Notes: generated by a model not told the origin, from the letters alone. Positions 11,400 through 24,067 are shown, counted from the stretch's first letter. The stretch: 64,000 bases of DNA from Unio delphinus (GCA_029339505.1 JAQISU010000179.1:15066001-15130000); one strand, 5' to 3'. Program-made: numbers and translations.

Positions 11400-12313
11400 G
11401 GTGCTACGTTACCAATTTATGTATTGATGCAATAAATTCAGACACCACCAATACATTGCTGTAGTTAATTTATTGTCTTCTGGATCCAATATGAATATTT
11501 ACTCTGCATTTTGATTTAACACAAATGACACGGTTCCAGAAAATCTATCAGTGGAATGATGTCATGTAAATGTGTTAAATATCCCAAATCATGTAGTGCT
11601 AAACACAGATAACTTGTACACTCCAGTGACCTACGTAGTAAATGTCTGATGGAATTATTTTCTTGTGACCATGTTGCTGATCAAGACATTATTGTACATA
11701 TATACAGCGTTGATGAGTCAGAGCCATATGAATTACATCAATGGCAAGCATTTTGATTTTTTTCTGCATTTCAAAGAGTCATGTGCGAATTTCAGTGAGC
11801 TCAATGTTGATGATATTTGGAAATAAATAAAAATAAACAGTGAGTCTTTCAAGTCTAACAATGTTTCTTTGAAGATTCATAACACACTCAACATGAATAA
11901 TTGATCACTTGTTATGGTTACACTAGTAATGATCAGTGTCTTTATCATCCACCTACTTCTTCATTACATCAGCATTGACCAATTATGGTTCTTTCAGAAG
12001 AACAAATTTATTTCCGCTCATGCTTAGTGGATCCCTCATTGAATCACCAGTTCTATAAACACATTTATGAATCTCACTGCAGAATGCTGCGATTAATATA
12101 TCAGAGTCTCTGATTTTCCTACTATCAGTTAATACCGAGATATTTGTGTTGGCCAACCCATCTGATATTGCTCTTCCTTAGTCACCCAACCTCATCCAGA
12201 TCAACTCCACAGAGATGCACACAATCATCAAGTTCATCTTGTGCTACATACACTGACAAATCAATGCCATCTAGAGCCTTGCTTCTAACAGATCTTCCGT
12301 AAATGTCTACCAT
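11400..12313 (-). pseudogene. Element C fibre-like gene relic
   Basis: The frame opens at 12313 with MVDIYGRSVRSKALDGIDLS, matching the start MIDIWGRS in A and MSDIFGRS in B. A late segment near 11620 reads TGVYKLSVFS, comparable with the GIYRISIIS strand of the B protein. The sequence between is scrambled by stops. Confidence 0.55.
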
Positions 12314-14099
12314 TATAAATTATTAACCGTCTAAAATGATGCCATCTGCTGGTATATTCAAGGTAAAATCATCATTCTTCCAAGCCCAAGAATGTAAAAT
12401 GGGGCATTGGTGAAGGGTTTCCTCAAGGTCGATGTCACTTTTTTTGGTTCCCCTCCCCCCATCTGCTTCTACCCAAATTACAGGATCAGTGTTCATGCTT
12501 CCTCAGATCCTAGTATGCAGATGGAGGCATAAGACTGCCACTTACATTACTTACCTCCAGATGATCAGCTTTAAGTAGGTTCTTGCTATGATCTTCTAAG
12601 ACATTTGAAGTGGTAGCACAAAATTCATCCCATATGGAAATGGATTAGGTCTGCTGAAACTACCATGTATAAAGTATGTCTTGTTCACTGCTTCTATTAT
12701 GTTTGTCAAAGTGACATGAGACAGAGATTCCTCCTTCAAGAGATTAAGGAAGCAGCTTAGAACAGATCTGCATGTGATACTAAAGTAACAATCAAACTCA
12801 TCCTCAATTTCAATGCTTCAAATGTCTTAAAAGGGAGGTAGTTCCATGGCCCATTGAGTTCTCCATCTCAAAGCGTCAGCGTCTAAGAAGAGGGAGCTTA
12901 ATGGGCCAAGCAGAAGAGTGTACCTAAAAAAGACCTCCCTGAAGATGGTAGAATGAGGGAACTGTAGTAGACCTGGCATGGCAAATGTATCAATAAAGCT
13001 GAAGACTTTAAAATTATGATAATTTTTGGTGAATGCAATACTACTGGACCAGATACAAATTCCCCAAATGTTTTTATTTACATGCTCTTTATTCACCACA
13101 TCTAACTTAATATACATGTGTGATAGCTCACTGAAGAGCAAAACTTCTGAAGAGTATTGCTGTTATAAAGCAGGAGCAATTAAGAAATGGAGTCCTAGGT
13201 ATAAAATGTAGTTTTTGTGGGGTAAAACTAATTTAAATTATACAATACTTACCTGCCCCTATTGCATAGCTAAACTAATTTTGTGCTGAAAATTTGATGT
13301 GAATACATCCTCCAACAAGGTGGAGAAGTCAGAATGGCCTTTTGCACACCACTCTATATTGCATGGACATGTGCAGAAGGTAGATACTATTTGTCATGTT
13401 TTCACAGATGACACTATGCAAGACATCAGAGTCAGGTAGATGAAAGCATTTTATGAAAACAAAAACATTACCTAATAGAAAATAACCTAGAATGATCCAA
13501 ATGTTTTCAAAATCAAAACTATTACCTATATATTTCACATAGGAAAGTGAAAAATCTGACCCAAATCAACATATTTACTTCTTCTATTAAAGATCCTGAT
13601 ATTAAGCCCCAAAAACATAGAGAATAATTAACTATGTATTAGTTATTGACATAAAAAATTGTTTTCAAAGTCAATCAGGTCAAGTAGAAATGAACTATAT
13701 TTGGGACAAGGTCAAGTCCATCATACCATGTTACATTACAATATCATGTAATGAAAAAAAAAGAAAATTTAACCTAACAATTAAATTAAATATATACAGG
13801 TTGATTTACCAAGCCCTTGAGAAGAGGCCTTGGCAAGCACCTACTGGGACATGTGGTAAAGGAATGCATGGCAAGAGATGGGTTAATTTGGGAAGGCTGT
13901 CCCACTTCCACCTTCATGTGGTATGAAAGGAAGGTGTGTTAGCAATCTTCCTCTTGGATCTGTGGTAACCTGGTTATCATGGACCTGATAATTAGGGAGG
14001 TGGTCTAGCAGGAGTTTTGAATTGGGCCGATGTTTTCCTTGCTTGAAAGATTTTGCAGATGGCCCTTGAGGGGCAACACAATGCCTGAAGCACGATATG

Positions 14100-14345
14100 T
14101 ATGGTGGTGCTCTACCTACATGATGGGAGGGAGCAACCTGCTGAGGTGGTTCTCAAGCTCCCTAAATGGAGGATGCAACGCATGATTGCAATGCTCCACA
14201 TCGTTCAAGGATTGCAGTGTTCTACCTAACAGGAAGGTGCAACCCACTATTGCAATGCTCTACCTCCAAAACAAGAAGGCACAACCCTCTGTTACAGTGC
14301 TCTACTTCCCCAAAAGGAGGGAGCAACCCACTACCTGAGCCATGC
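14100..14345. repeat. Degenerate tandem repeat, unit about 45-50 bp
   Basis: Variants of the phrase TTGCAATGCTCTACCT followed by a GGAAGG-type word and GCAACCCACT recur four or five times. The repeated Cys/Ser-rich reading on the plus strand is a by-product of the repeat. Confidence 0.6.
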
Positions 14346-15406
14346 ACGCTGTTATAGACATGAGAAGTGTTCATCATCTCTCTACATGGGGAAGTCTATC
14401 AACTTCTGAAATGTCAAGACCATCCTTCTGGATGGGATTCACTGGCTGCCAAAGATCAAGCTACACTTTGCAAAAAGTGCAACGAAGATGTTTTGTGTGC
14501 ATTTCATTTACTTATGCAGTCTGTGTGAGTATCTTAAGGGTCACACTGCCCACAGATTGTTCTGATATTATCCTGTAATAAAGAAATAATGAATGTCATC
14601 TGAAATTCGTTGTTATTGCCTTGAAACTGACCTGGCTGTATGCAGTCTCGTATCACATGCACCCCTGTATATGCAGTAAGAACAATGTATGATGCTGCCA
14701 CAAAACTGACCTGCTTGTATGTAGTGTTGTACTGTGTACATACCTATGTTGACCTCATGAAAATTATCTGTCATTTCTGATTGAAATCTAAGATAATTCA
14801 CATGCAAACTTTGTTTATTAAAGCAAGATTAAAATATATATGCAGTGTCAACACACAGCATGGGCAAATGTAAAAGCTATACAACGTGAAATTGAAGATA
14901 AAGAAAATGATGTTAGGCAGGGTCTAATGTTTTTTATATATATACAAGGTGGACCACAAGGTAGCCTCAGAAGCTCTTTAAAAAATTAAGTTAAGGAAAA
15001 AGCTATCATATCTTATAAAATAGAACAGACCATTGTAACAATGAGATTAATTTTTAAAATACTACATATTAAGAAGACTGCTTATTTGCGGTAAGTTGCT
15101 GCATACATAACTTCTTTGGTGAAAGTTTCAACAGATATTTAGGTACACACAATAGAATCAGTGAAAAAGATAACAAGTAACAGATACCTTCTGAGCATGA
15201 CCATGCAATATACAAAGTTGTGTGCAAAAAGTCACTGATTTTTTCCACTCAGTGGGAGGATGTATTCACAATGAACAAATGGCGAGTCTTTCACATATAA
15301 ATAGGTTAGCTTATGAGGCAATAGTGGCAGTATAAGTAATTGCTGCTATTAAAACAGCGGCTTCTAGAGTTCAGACATGATTTTGACCTGTAAAAAAAAA
15401 AAAACT

Positions 15407-15470
15407 GAGACCCAATGGGGTCTCGATGGGCAGTGCCCCTGATCAGGGGGTCGAAGAACCCCGACTAAAA
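15407..15470. repeat. Three consecutive short inverted repeats
   Basis: GAGACCCAATGGGGTCTC, then GCCCCTGATCAGGGG, then a GGGGTC/GACCCC-like pair follow each other within 64 bp after a poly-A tract. They could fold as three small hairpins. No transposon ends or RNA gene are identified around them. Confidence 0.5.
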
Positions 15471-15866
15471 ATGAATTTTACATGTATGAAAATCTGCTCC
15501 TGGTGCAACTTGTGACCATAATATGTAACAAAATAATCATTTGAAAAACTAACAAACTTACCAAAAATTTTAATAATTTTACAATATTTATTGTCACATG
15601 AATTTGTTCGCCAAATCTATTGGTACTTAAGTTATTTCATGTGCATGTCAGTATTCACATCGTAATCAAGTCAATAATTAAACATTTTTTGCTGCCAACA
15701 TATTACACTTCTCTCTTTTCATAAGAAATATGTAAAATAAACAACTACTTTATTATACATCATCTTTATACAAATAATCCCATATATTCACTTGTCTTTT
15801 TGTCCACTGAACACAACCTGTTGATATGCCAGTTGAGCTCTTTTTGCGGCTTTAAGAAAGATTTCT

Positions 15867-16330
15867 TTAGTCTTCCTTTTTTGTCATCAATGAATATGCT
15901 GGCTCAACGTGCAATCGTTTACTTTCCTTCTCAAAGAGAGCCTTTTTCATTTCAAGCTCCAGCGTGTATTGGCGACATGCAGTGCACATATTCTGACAGA
16001 GGGCTTCATTTTTTCCATATGCAGCTTCATTTGTAGGTGTGGTTCCAGACTCTTCCAACCACGACTTTTGTATGTATATATTGCAAAGGGCACAAATGCC
16101 AGTCCTCAAGCGTTCTGCTTTCTTATAAATTGACCAACTAAATTTCCGTTGACAATTCGTTCCAGCCTGTATCTACAATTTTCGTGTCATTGTCTCTCTC
16201 AACAACTACGGATGCCATTTTTTGCTTCATCTTTCTATTGCCATCAGTTTCTTTTACACGAAGATTCATTGGATGAATTTAAACTTTTGACCAATCAGAA
16301 TACTCTTTACGAGAGTCATGGGCTAACTAA
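15867..16330 (-). pseudogene. Unrecognised Cys-containing protein fragment
   Basis: The minus strand reads a start near 16220 (MASVVVERDNDTKIVDTGWN). After a frameshift near 16160 it continues with a helix and a C-x2-C pair (GICALCNIYIQKSW). It ends with a helical tail after a second Cys cluster (CQNMCTAC). The spacing could bind zinc. I do not recognise the family. It may be an intron-split or decayed gene, or part of a transposon. Confidence 0.35.
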
Positions 16331-17894
16331 TATATGGAGCGAATACGTTACAAGGGTTGTTGCGGAATAGGACTGAAAAGAACGGTTAAACACCGGAAGA
16401 AAAAAAGGATTGGAATTTATTTTTAAAAAAAAGGACTATATCAAGAAAAATCGGATTCAAGTCAGGAGAAAACCAGAATTCCGTTTTAAAAGGGAGAAAA
16501 ATCATGTCTGAGAGTTACAAGTCTTTGTATTTTATTATAAAGTTCAGGGGACATTTATTTTAAAAGAATTTTAAACTGTCTTGTGTACTGATAAATAGCA
16601 GCAGAAGAAAATGTACAGAAGCCTATAAACTGCAATTATTAATTTATTAGACCCTTAGCTGTGTGAAAATATCAAATTAAAACAACAACAAACTAAATAA
16701 TTAAACATTTCATAAATGATCATCTTTAGCATAAAATGTTATATATAGTTTGTGGCAATTATAAAATGTCCCATTTAGATCTGATTTGCAATAAGAAAGT
16801 CAATTAATCATAGTTTTGGGCAATTATTGGATGTCAATTTTAGTTTGATTTTCAATGAAAAAGTCAATGAATAATAGTCTTAGGCAATTATGAAATGTTA
16901 ATTCAGGTTTAATTTTCAGCATAAATTAAGTAAGCACTAAGATAGTACTATGATCTGAATCATATTTGGATCAGAGACCATATTGCCCTAATTCTTGACT
17001 CTTACTTGGAAACTAAACAGTTTTTGTTGTTGTTGTAGTTTTAACACCATTTTTCAGCACAAGATAGGCTATACAAGGCAGTCAGTATAAATCGTTGAGG
17101 AAGAACCCAGGAAAACACCAGAAAGAATCACCATCCCATGAGAAGCTACTGACAAGCTTTCTCACATACAGTGGGAGCCCTGCTATAACACGACCCGGTT
17201 ATAACACGAATTCAGATACAACACGGTCGTGGCATGGCTCCCGAAATTTCAGGTAATTTATTACAGGTATTTTTCTCAAAAATCAAAAAAAAAAATATTT
17301 TAAGTATGAAAAATAAAATTTGTCAAGAGTTTAATTATCATTCTCATACTCATCTAAAAAGTGCGAAAAAGAATGTGTAGAAAATGTATTATCATTTTGG
17401 GGAGGAAATTACACACAAATTCAAATATAAAATAATCATTGTATGGCTCCTAAAATTTCAAAAATTAACAAATTTCTTCTAGGTTTGTGCCAGAATAAAC
17501 ATCAGAAATACAAACCAATTGCTGGGCCTACTGAGAACTTTGATCTTTGTTTATTGTTGAAAAATGACAGCTCATAAGTGTCAGTATTATTATTACTGAT
17601 CCCTGAGCAATGAAGCCATCGTGTCTACCGTATTTTCTGCCCTATAAGTCGCTCCTGGGTATAAGTCGCGGGAGGGGGAAATCCAGATAATTTTGGAAAA
17701 TTCAACAGATAAGTCGCTCCTGCGTACAAGTCGCTCCTGCGCACTAACCGTAATCACGTTTTTGATACCGCCGGCCATTGCATACGACTTGGTAATTTCC
17801 AACAATGTGTAAGTATATTCTTGTTTGAAATTTTAAAAATAGAAATATAAGCAAATAAGATTTATAAATAATGTTTATTAAGTAAATATTAGCG

Positions 17895-18050
17895 CTACTC
17901 GTCTTCTTTTTTACGCCAGTCACGCACAATCTTCTCGCTTACTTTGAATTTTCTTTCTGCTGCACGATTTCCGTTTTCTTTCGCAGATGCTACGACGTTT
18001 AACTTAAATTCTGCATCATAACTTTTTCGCGTGGTAGTTGTTGGTGCCAT
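17895..18050 (-). CDS. 51-aa Psq/CENP-B-type helix-turn-helix peptide, truncated pogo transposase
   Basis: The frame starts with ATG at 18050 and ends with TAG. The peptide contains KSYDAEFKLNVVASAKENGN, then RAAERKFKVSEKIVRDWRK, the classic single helix-turn-helix found at the N-terminus of pogo, Tigger, jerky and Brinker-like proteins. It would bind DNA, presumably the TIR or subterminal words. It stops right after the first HTH, so it lacks the second HTH and the DDE domain and cannot transpose. A protein of this size could act as a repressor of related elements or be a dead remnant. It is too short for usual ORF cut-offs. Confidence 0.75.
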   Translation of the reverse strand: MAPTTTTRKSYDAEFKLNVVASAKENGNRAAERKFKVSEKIVRDWRKKEDE

Positions 18051-18160
18051 GATTAAACTGTATTGACTTACGCTAATATAACAATTTTAAATCATACAAC
18101 GTTATTGTGAAACTATCTTTTTTTAATCCTCCATGGTATGAACGGTCCGTATTTATATAC

Positions 18161-18668
18161 CGGTCAATTCCACAACCCGAGCGAACTTCAAAGGCACTTT
18201 ATAAAACAATTGAAGTTGTCCGCCAGCCTTCCAGTTTTTTTTTATTAATTACTTTGAAGTTCTCTCAATGAAGCCAGTTTCGGTATTCCGGTCAATTTCT
18301 ACAACCCAAGCGAACTTCAAAGGCACTTTATAAAACAATTGAAGTTGTTCGCCAGCCTTCCAGTTTTTTTTAATAATTACTTTGAAGTTCTCTCAATGAA
18401 GCCAGTCTCGGTATTCCGGTCAATTTCTACAACCCGAGCGAACTTCAAAGGCACTTTATAAAACAATTGAAGTTGTTCGCCAGCCTTCCAGTTTTTTTTT
18501 ATTAATTACTTTGAAGTTCTCTCAATGAAGCCAGTCTTGGTATTCCGGTCAATTCCACACCCAGAGCGAACTTCAAAGGCATTTTATACGACAACTGAAA
18601 TTGTTCGCCAGCCTTCCAGTTTTTTTTATTAATTACTTTGAAGTTCTCTCCATGAAGCCAGTCTCGGG
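18161..18668. repeat. Four-copy tandem repeat, period 128-129 bp
   Basis: Units begin with CGGTCAATT at 18161, 18289, 18417 and 18546. Each contains GAGCGAACTTCAAAGGCA (AAGCGAACTTC in the second) and AATTACTTTGAAGTTCTCTC. Copies are very similar, so the expansion is younger than the element. No reading frame runs through it. Confidence 0.9.
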
Positions 18669-20007
18669 TTAATCCAGAGTTTTTATAAACTATTGAAGTA
18701 AATTATGAAGCGCTACCGGTACATTTAAATACATATATTGTAGCGACATCTGACCAACACTTTGCTTGAAGCACGTGGTGAATAATAAAAGAAAAACAAT
18801 CGCAATCGTAATTTCAATATTTTTTTTTATTAATAACAACAAATTTTAACACATATTTATTATAACTAAATATTATTTGATCATTTAATTTGATATTCTT
18901 GTAGTCTAATACTTATGTGTATGTAAGTTTCGAGCAATTGGCTTGCCGGTATACCGTAGATGCATTTCGCTATAACACAGCATCACTGCGCATCAGTCGT
19001 TAAAAAAATTTATTTATCGTATAAGTCGCTCCTGCGTATAAGTCGCACACGTCATTTGAAAGAAAAAAACGAAAAAAAGTAGCGACTTATACCCCGGAAA
19101 ATACGGTACTTTGTGTTTGTCTTGAATGCATTCCTAATACAATCATTGGTCTAATAATCTCCAATATATGTTCTCTTGATTTCATTCACAACAAAGCAAC
19201 ATCCAATGCGGCGGTTGATAAAGATTCTCACCAGAATGTATAAATCAATTAATTTAAGTACATTATCATCAAAGTGAACTGCCGAGCTAAACTTGTTCAA
19301 ATCAGGGGGCAACGATATATACAACATCAAAGAAACAAAAGCCACCAACATGTGCATGTGGCTTGGCGGTGTTGTTTTATGCAATCTGTTGACTAGTAAA
19401 TTCGAATTCTGCAAATGAGAACTATAATTGAGTTTTTCAAAAACTAATAACTATTGACAGATGAGAAATGTAGTGGTATAAAATGTTTACAGACACTGGA
19501 CATACTATGTCATCATTCATTACGTACACCCGTTACGTAATTTTTGTTATTTTCTTTTCATTGAATTCAGTCACATAATGATCTGTGACAAAATTATTGA
19601 ATATTTTACATCCGTGTGTGGATATTTTCGATGGAAATATTTGTATTATGGATTCAATGTATGTTGCAAGATTCGCTGGTGAGTACACGGTCTTGATACT
19701 CTTTTCATGCAATAGATTATACATGTATATATAAATTAGACACGTGTATGTACCAATGCATGGTTCTAGGAATAAAGTAAAATATTATATTTTCGATTTC
19801 TGTTACTACAGCAAATGTTTTTCTCATTTAATTTATATTGATCAAAAATGGTTATTGTGCCATGCATTTTCGCACCCGTCTTTATCCCCCCCCCCTTAAA
19901 TCCAAAAATGTGTTGGTATTGTACATGGTTGCTTATAGCACGGTTCGGTTCATAACACGGTCGGATTCTATGGCTCCCAACTACCATGTTATAGCGGGGT
20001 CCCACTG

Positions 20008-20990
20008 TACCTACATTGGCTAAACCTGAGACTAAACAGTTTTGGTACAGCTGTACTATCAATATGGCCATACAGTATGATAATCTAAATAAAATTCTCA
20101 AACTATCAATTTAAAAACCTTAATTTTGGATCTCACTGTTAACTAACAAGAAATACTTTTTCATATTTTCTATTAATTTCTTTAATACGAATTGTTCTGA
20201 TTTGGCCATATCTACATGGGCAGATGAATCTCTGTGAAAATCTGGAACCAGCCTAATGTGTACAAACACACCCTTCGCAAATGACTTATATTAACCTGAC
20301 TTAAAATAAAAGCTGTTTGTTATCATGCCAAGTCAGTTATTTAAACTAAATATTTGCAGTGCATTTTGAAATTAATTAAGAGTATAGTGATATTGAATTA
20401 AACAAGACATCTGCTTGGTAAATGCCATAATACAGTGTTGTTTTCAGTTGTGGTTAAGTCAGTTCAGTTCATTAATTTACCGCTTTAGGTTTAAAATATG
20501 GCACCAATTCATTCTCATTTCCATCTTCATCTTTAAGTTTCAGTCTGAGAGAACAAGTACCTTTAATCGGCATGCCATACACGTATCTGCAATAAGTGAG
20601 AGATGTTTAAGTCATTAAAAATAGACTGTATTTATTGTTTTGCAACCAATTAGATTTAATTTCTACATATATGCTTAGCCATACTGGTTGCCAAAATTGT
20701 CCTAATTTGACATGAATACGAGGTTTTCAATTACTGTACCATATGTAAAACATCCCGAAGAATAACAAGACAAATACTGTTCTAGCTTACATATACAACA
20801 GTTAGAATGTTGTCATTTAAAATCAAACTGTATATTATTGCTGCATTAAAATACTCAAAGGCTTAATTATTCAGTTGCCTGCATACTTACTGAATTTTCT
20901 ATTTAAAATGTAATAATAACTATTAATCTAAATGAAACTTAATTTTAAAAAATTCACAGAAAGACACCAAACACGAGGGAAATCAAATAT
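20008..20990. other. Host intergenic sequence, no gene seen
   Basis: AT-rich sequence without a recognisable open frame, repeat or transposon end. Confidence 0.6.
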
Positions 20991-20994
20991 CATG

Positions 20995-21370
20995 GCAAGA
21001 TATACTAAAGTGGATCCAATATTGATGGTAAGTTCAATACAATCACATCCATGAATTCAACAGTAATGGCAAAATATACTAATGTGTATTCAACATTGAT
21101 GACAAGTTATACTTCATGGATTTAACATAGATGTCATGATGTACTCACATGGATCCAATGTTGTAGGCAAGATATACTCATATGGATTCAACACTGATTG
21201 CAAGTTATACTCGCATGGATTTAACACTAATGGCAAAATTTACTCATATGGATTCAACACTGATTGCAAGTTATACTCGCATGGATTTAACACTAATGGC
21301 AAGATTTACTCATATTTATCCAACATTGATGGCAAGATATACTCACGTGGATTTAACATTGATGCGTAAA
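20995..21370 (+). repeat. 33-bp minisatellite with 66-bp higher-order unit
   Basis: The phrase ACTCATATGGATTCAACA or close variants recurs about every 33 bp. Alternate units differ, giving a 66-bp higher-order repeat that is nearly perfect at 21180-21300. Because 33 is a multiple of three, an 11-residue repeat (SYGFNTDCKLY-like) is open at 21136-21369. There is no flanking coding sequence, so this is probably chance. Confidence 0.85.
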
Positions 21371-21639
21371 TACTCAGCAGTATCAGATATGTACCGAGGA
21401 CTAACACTGGTTATGATGACCTTAAAGGTTGGAATTACTGAAAATTACAAAACAAATTGTCATATATTAGTTTCAATGTTTGTTTTTCTTCTTCAGTCAT
21501 TACAATAAAAATCTTTACCAAAATATCAATTTCACTTAATTCATAAAAAAGCAAATACAAAATCTGCAACACAGGTTTTGAAATTAAATATTAACTAAGA
21601 CCCATCTGGTGAGACAAGAATATCTGTCTGAAAATTAAA

Positions 21640-22110
21640 TCAGACTATTGCGAGCACTTGTCATCTCAATCTTTTTGTATTTATGTGAGGCCTGGACCCT
21701 AACAGAAGAATTACAACAATCCAGGCACTTTTGAAATGAGATGCTACAGAACCATTCTTGGCATCTCTTACATGGACTACATCAAAAATGAAGAAGTGAG
21801 TAACACCATTAAGCACAAATCAGGCCAATATGAAGACCTCCTCACCACCGTCAAAAAGAGAAAGCTGAAATGGTATGGCCATGTGACTAGAGCCAACAGT
21901 CTATCTACAACTGTAGTACTGCAGAGCAGAGTCCTGGGTGGCAGAAGGTGAGGTAGACAGAAAAAAGTGGACTGACAACATCACAGAATGGACCAGGAAA
22001 CGTTTTGCTGAGACACAGGCATTGGCACATGATCGAGACAAGTGGAGGGAACTGGTCAGATGTTCAGAAGCACAGTGCCACAACGACCACACTAGGTCAA
22101 GAGACTAATG
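21640..22110 (+). mobile_element. 3' terminal fragment of a non-LTR retrotransposon
   Basis: The plus strand reads EAWTLTEELQQ-like sequence, then MRCYRTILGISYMDYIKNEE and KKRKLKWYGHVTRAN, then after a frameshift GRQKKV-like sequence and a terminal WR.LVRCSEAQ region. The KLKWYGHVTR block is a hallmark of the C-terminal domain of RTE-like LINEs widespread in invertebrates. No reverse transcriptase core remains. Confidence 0.7.
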
Positions 22111-23489
22111 ATGATTATGAGGATAATAACATATGATGTGTGCTATCAGATTCCGGCTTGCATAATATTATACTGCCAGTATAGGTAGTCCAAACATGAG
22201 GTTAAGCTTGCGTGAGTGATCATCATGCATTACCAATCACTGACAGAATATATTTTGCACTCGTTCTTATTTCTTCCATCCACGAACCTGTTCAGCCATT
22301 TGTATGTGCTTTTAATGAAAGTTCAAAGAATACATTTAACAGAGGTGGAGAAAATCCCCCACCCTTGCTGCAACATTTATTTTTTATTTGTTTTGTTTAT
22401 AATAATAGTTACTGATATTAGATTAGTTTTTGCCTAATGAACTAAAAGGCTCATATTTTATTTCGCAATGTTGTTTTCATTTTTTTGGGTTACTTTTTAA
22501 TTACTCAAAATTTAGTCAGGAATTGTTTCATCACATTACCACAAAGGAATATCAGCAAAAGTCATATGGTAAAACATTTAGTTTTGAATTAGGGTGCTTC
22601 TAGCTAAGGACTTATCAATCCCTGCAAATTGACATTCAATGCAGCCAAATTTTTACCATTGTTATCTTGATATTTAGTTCATGTTCTATCATGCAAAGAA
22701 ATATCTTTTCCAAATATGCATGAATCTGTACATAACATTTTCCACTGATTATACAAAATATTCTCAAATTCACACAAAAAATATTCTTGACAGAACATTC
22801 ATTAACCTCACATACACATTGAGGATGACACAGGTTCCTTGAAGGGACTAATGCTCTACTGAGCATTCTTTTTAACTGCAATGTACTGAAATCATCTCAG
22901 ATATTCTTGAGAAATTCAAACAAACCAAATCTGGTAAAAGGAACAGCTTCTTATTGATAATAAGATAATATTTTTAAATTACAAGATGTCAATACATGAA
23001 GTAAATAAACCCAGAACACCCCCAAAAATCCGACACAAGATTTTTTACCTTAAACTATATTATATTATACCAGAGGAAGGGAAGACACATGCATATAACC
23101 TATATATATAGCTAAAGTCAAAATCGTACAGACAGTAAATACCTTTGCCAAAAGAATTCAAGCACAGGCAGGCAAATAACATCATTAATTCTCATACTAT
23201 TGGGTCTGTATCAGGTTGGCACTTGAGCATTTGAACACTACTGTATGGACGTCACATGCTTGTGACAACACCATTGAAATGTTATATTTTTCAAACCCTA
23301 TTTATCTAATTAAATGTAAAACAAGAATTAATGGGAGACTTTGGTCAGTTACTTTCCCTGAAAAAGAAGGCATTGCTTAAATCAAGTAGATCCCTTGCAA
23401 TTTCAGTTTGTCTTATTTTAAACCAATACTCATGACTTTCCATTAAAAAGGATGGTCAAATGGATTAACTACAGATGTACTAATTTTAA

Positions 23490-23584
<95 letters not shown>

Positions 23585-24067
23585 TAGTACATCTGTGTAT
23601 ATATCAGTATAAAAGCTTGCCCAGCATTGTTAACTTCATTACTATGATCATTAAATAAAATTCCTTGTATGGTACATTTTGCATCTTTGACTTTCAATGC
23701 TCTTTTGTGTGCAAAGTGTTGTAAATAACAGAACTGCTGATTTAATTTTCATACAAACGTGTAATCACTTTAAGTTATAGATACTGACACAAGTGATTTG
23801 TAATTGCATTCTTCTTGTTTTGTACCACTTGTGCCAAACACCCACCATAATTTATTAGTATTATTAATATTATTATTATTATTACAAATAAATATTTTTG
23901 TCATAATTGCACATGCTAATGTTTGCTTTTGCTATTGTTATGCTATTCTTCTTATTAATGTATGTTTTTGTGTGGTCACTACTTCATGGTATAGATGACA
24001 AATGATGACGGAATGCAAATAGCATTAAAATAATTTTCATCATTAAAACAAAAATAAATAAACCTAC
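22111..24067. other. Host intergenic sequence
   Basis: Contains the (AT)n run at 23493-23582 and a short ATT microsatellite near 23855-23885. No protein or RNA gene recognised. Confidence 0.55.
23493..23582. repeat. (AT)n microsatellite
   Basis: Pure AT run of about 90 bp; the Ile-Tyr open frame over it is an artefact. Confidence 0.95.

Larger units (their letters stand above)
9974..12313 (-). mobile_element. Element C: ancient relic of a third Polinton-like element
   Basis: Three degraded minus-strand coding segments appear in the same order as the distal structural genes of elements A and B: a fibre-like start near 12313, a membrane protein core near 11270, and a penton-like gene from about 10900 down to 9974. 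All are full of stops and frameshifts. I found no capsid, polymerase or TIR remnant next to it, so only about 2.3 kb survives. The family therefore colonised this genome more than once and long ago. Confidence 0.7.
12314..15866. other. Host intergenic sequence without a recognisable gene
   Basis: I see no long conserved open frame here. Open stretches at 12827-13141 and 13690-13926 have no recognisable domain. A degenerate tandem repeat lies at 14100-14345 and three short palindromes at 15407-15470. Confidence 0.6.
17628..19106. mobile_element. Nested pogo-like element, TIRs CCGTATTTTC..., TA target site
   Basis: The left TIR reads CCGTATTTTCTGCCCTATAA followed by GTCGCT. The right TIR reads AGCGACTTAT followed by ACCCCGGAAAATACGG. 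Each is flanked by TA. Several extra copies of TATAAGTCGCTCCTG lie just inside both ends. The element is 1479 bp. It encodes one short Psq-type DNA-binding frame (17895-18050) and holds a 128-bp tandem repeat (18161-18668). The DDE catalytic part is missing. Confidence 0.85.
17169..20007. mobile_element. Outer DNA transposon with TIRs CAGTGGGA..., TA target site
   Basis: The left end reads TA then CAGTGGGAGCCCTGCTATAA. The right end reads TTATAGCGGGGTCCCACTG then TA. The ends are near-perfect inverted repeats flanked by TA, and repeated CGGTTATAACACG-like words sit just inside. TA target choice and the CAGT start fit Tc1/mariner/pogo-type elements. The interior has no long transposase frame and is split by a second element at 17628-19106, so this copy is non-autonomous. 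Confidence 0.75.

Noticed and set aside
12827..13141. 104-aa minus-strand open frame
   Set aside because: Composition and lack of any recognisable motif or splice context do not support a gene.
14166..14357. Cys-rich 63-aa open frame
   Set aside because: Its Cys/Ser pattern follows the degenerate tandem repeat period, so it is not a gene.
20995..21370. CRISPR-like regular repeats
   Set aside because: Units are contiguous with no unique spacers; it is a minisatellite in eukaryotic DNA.
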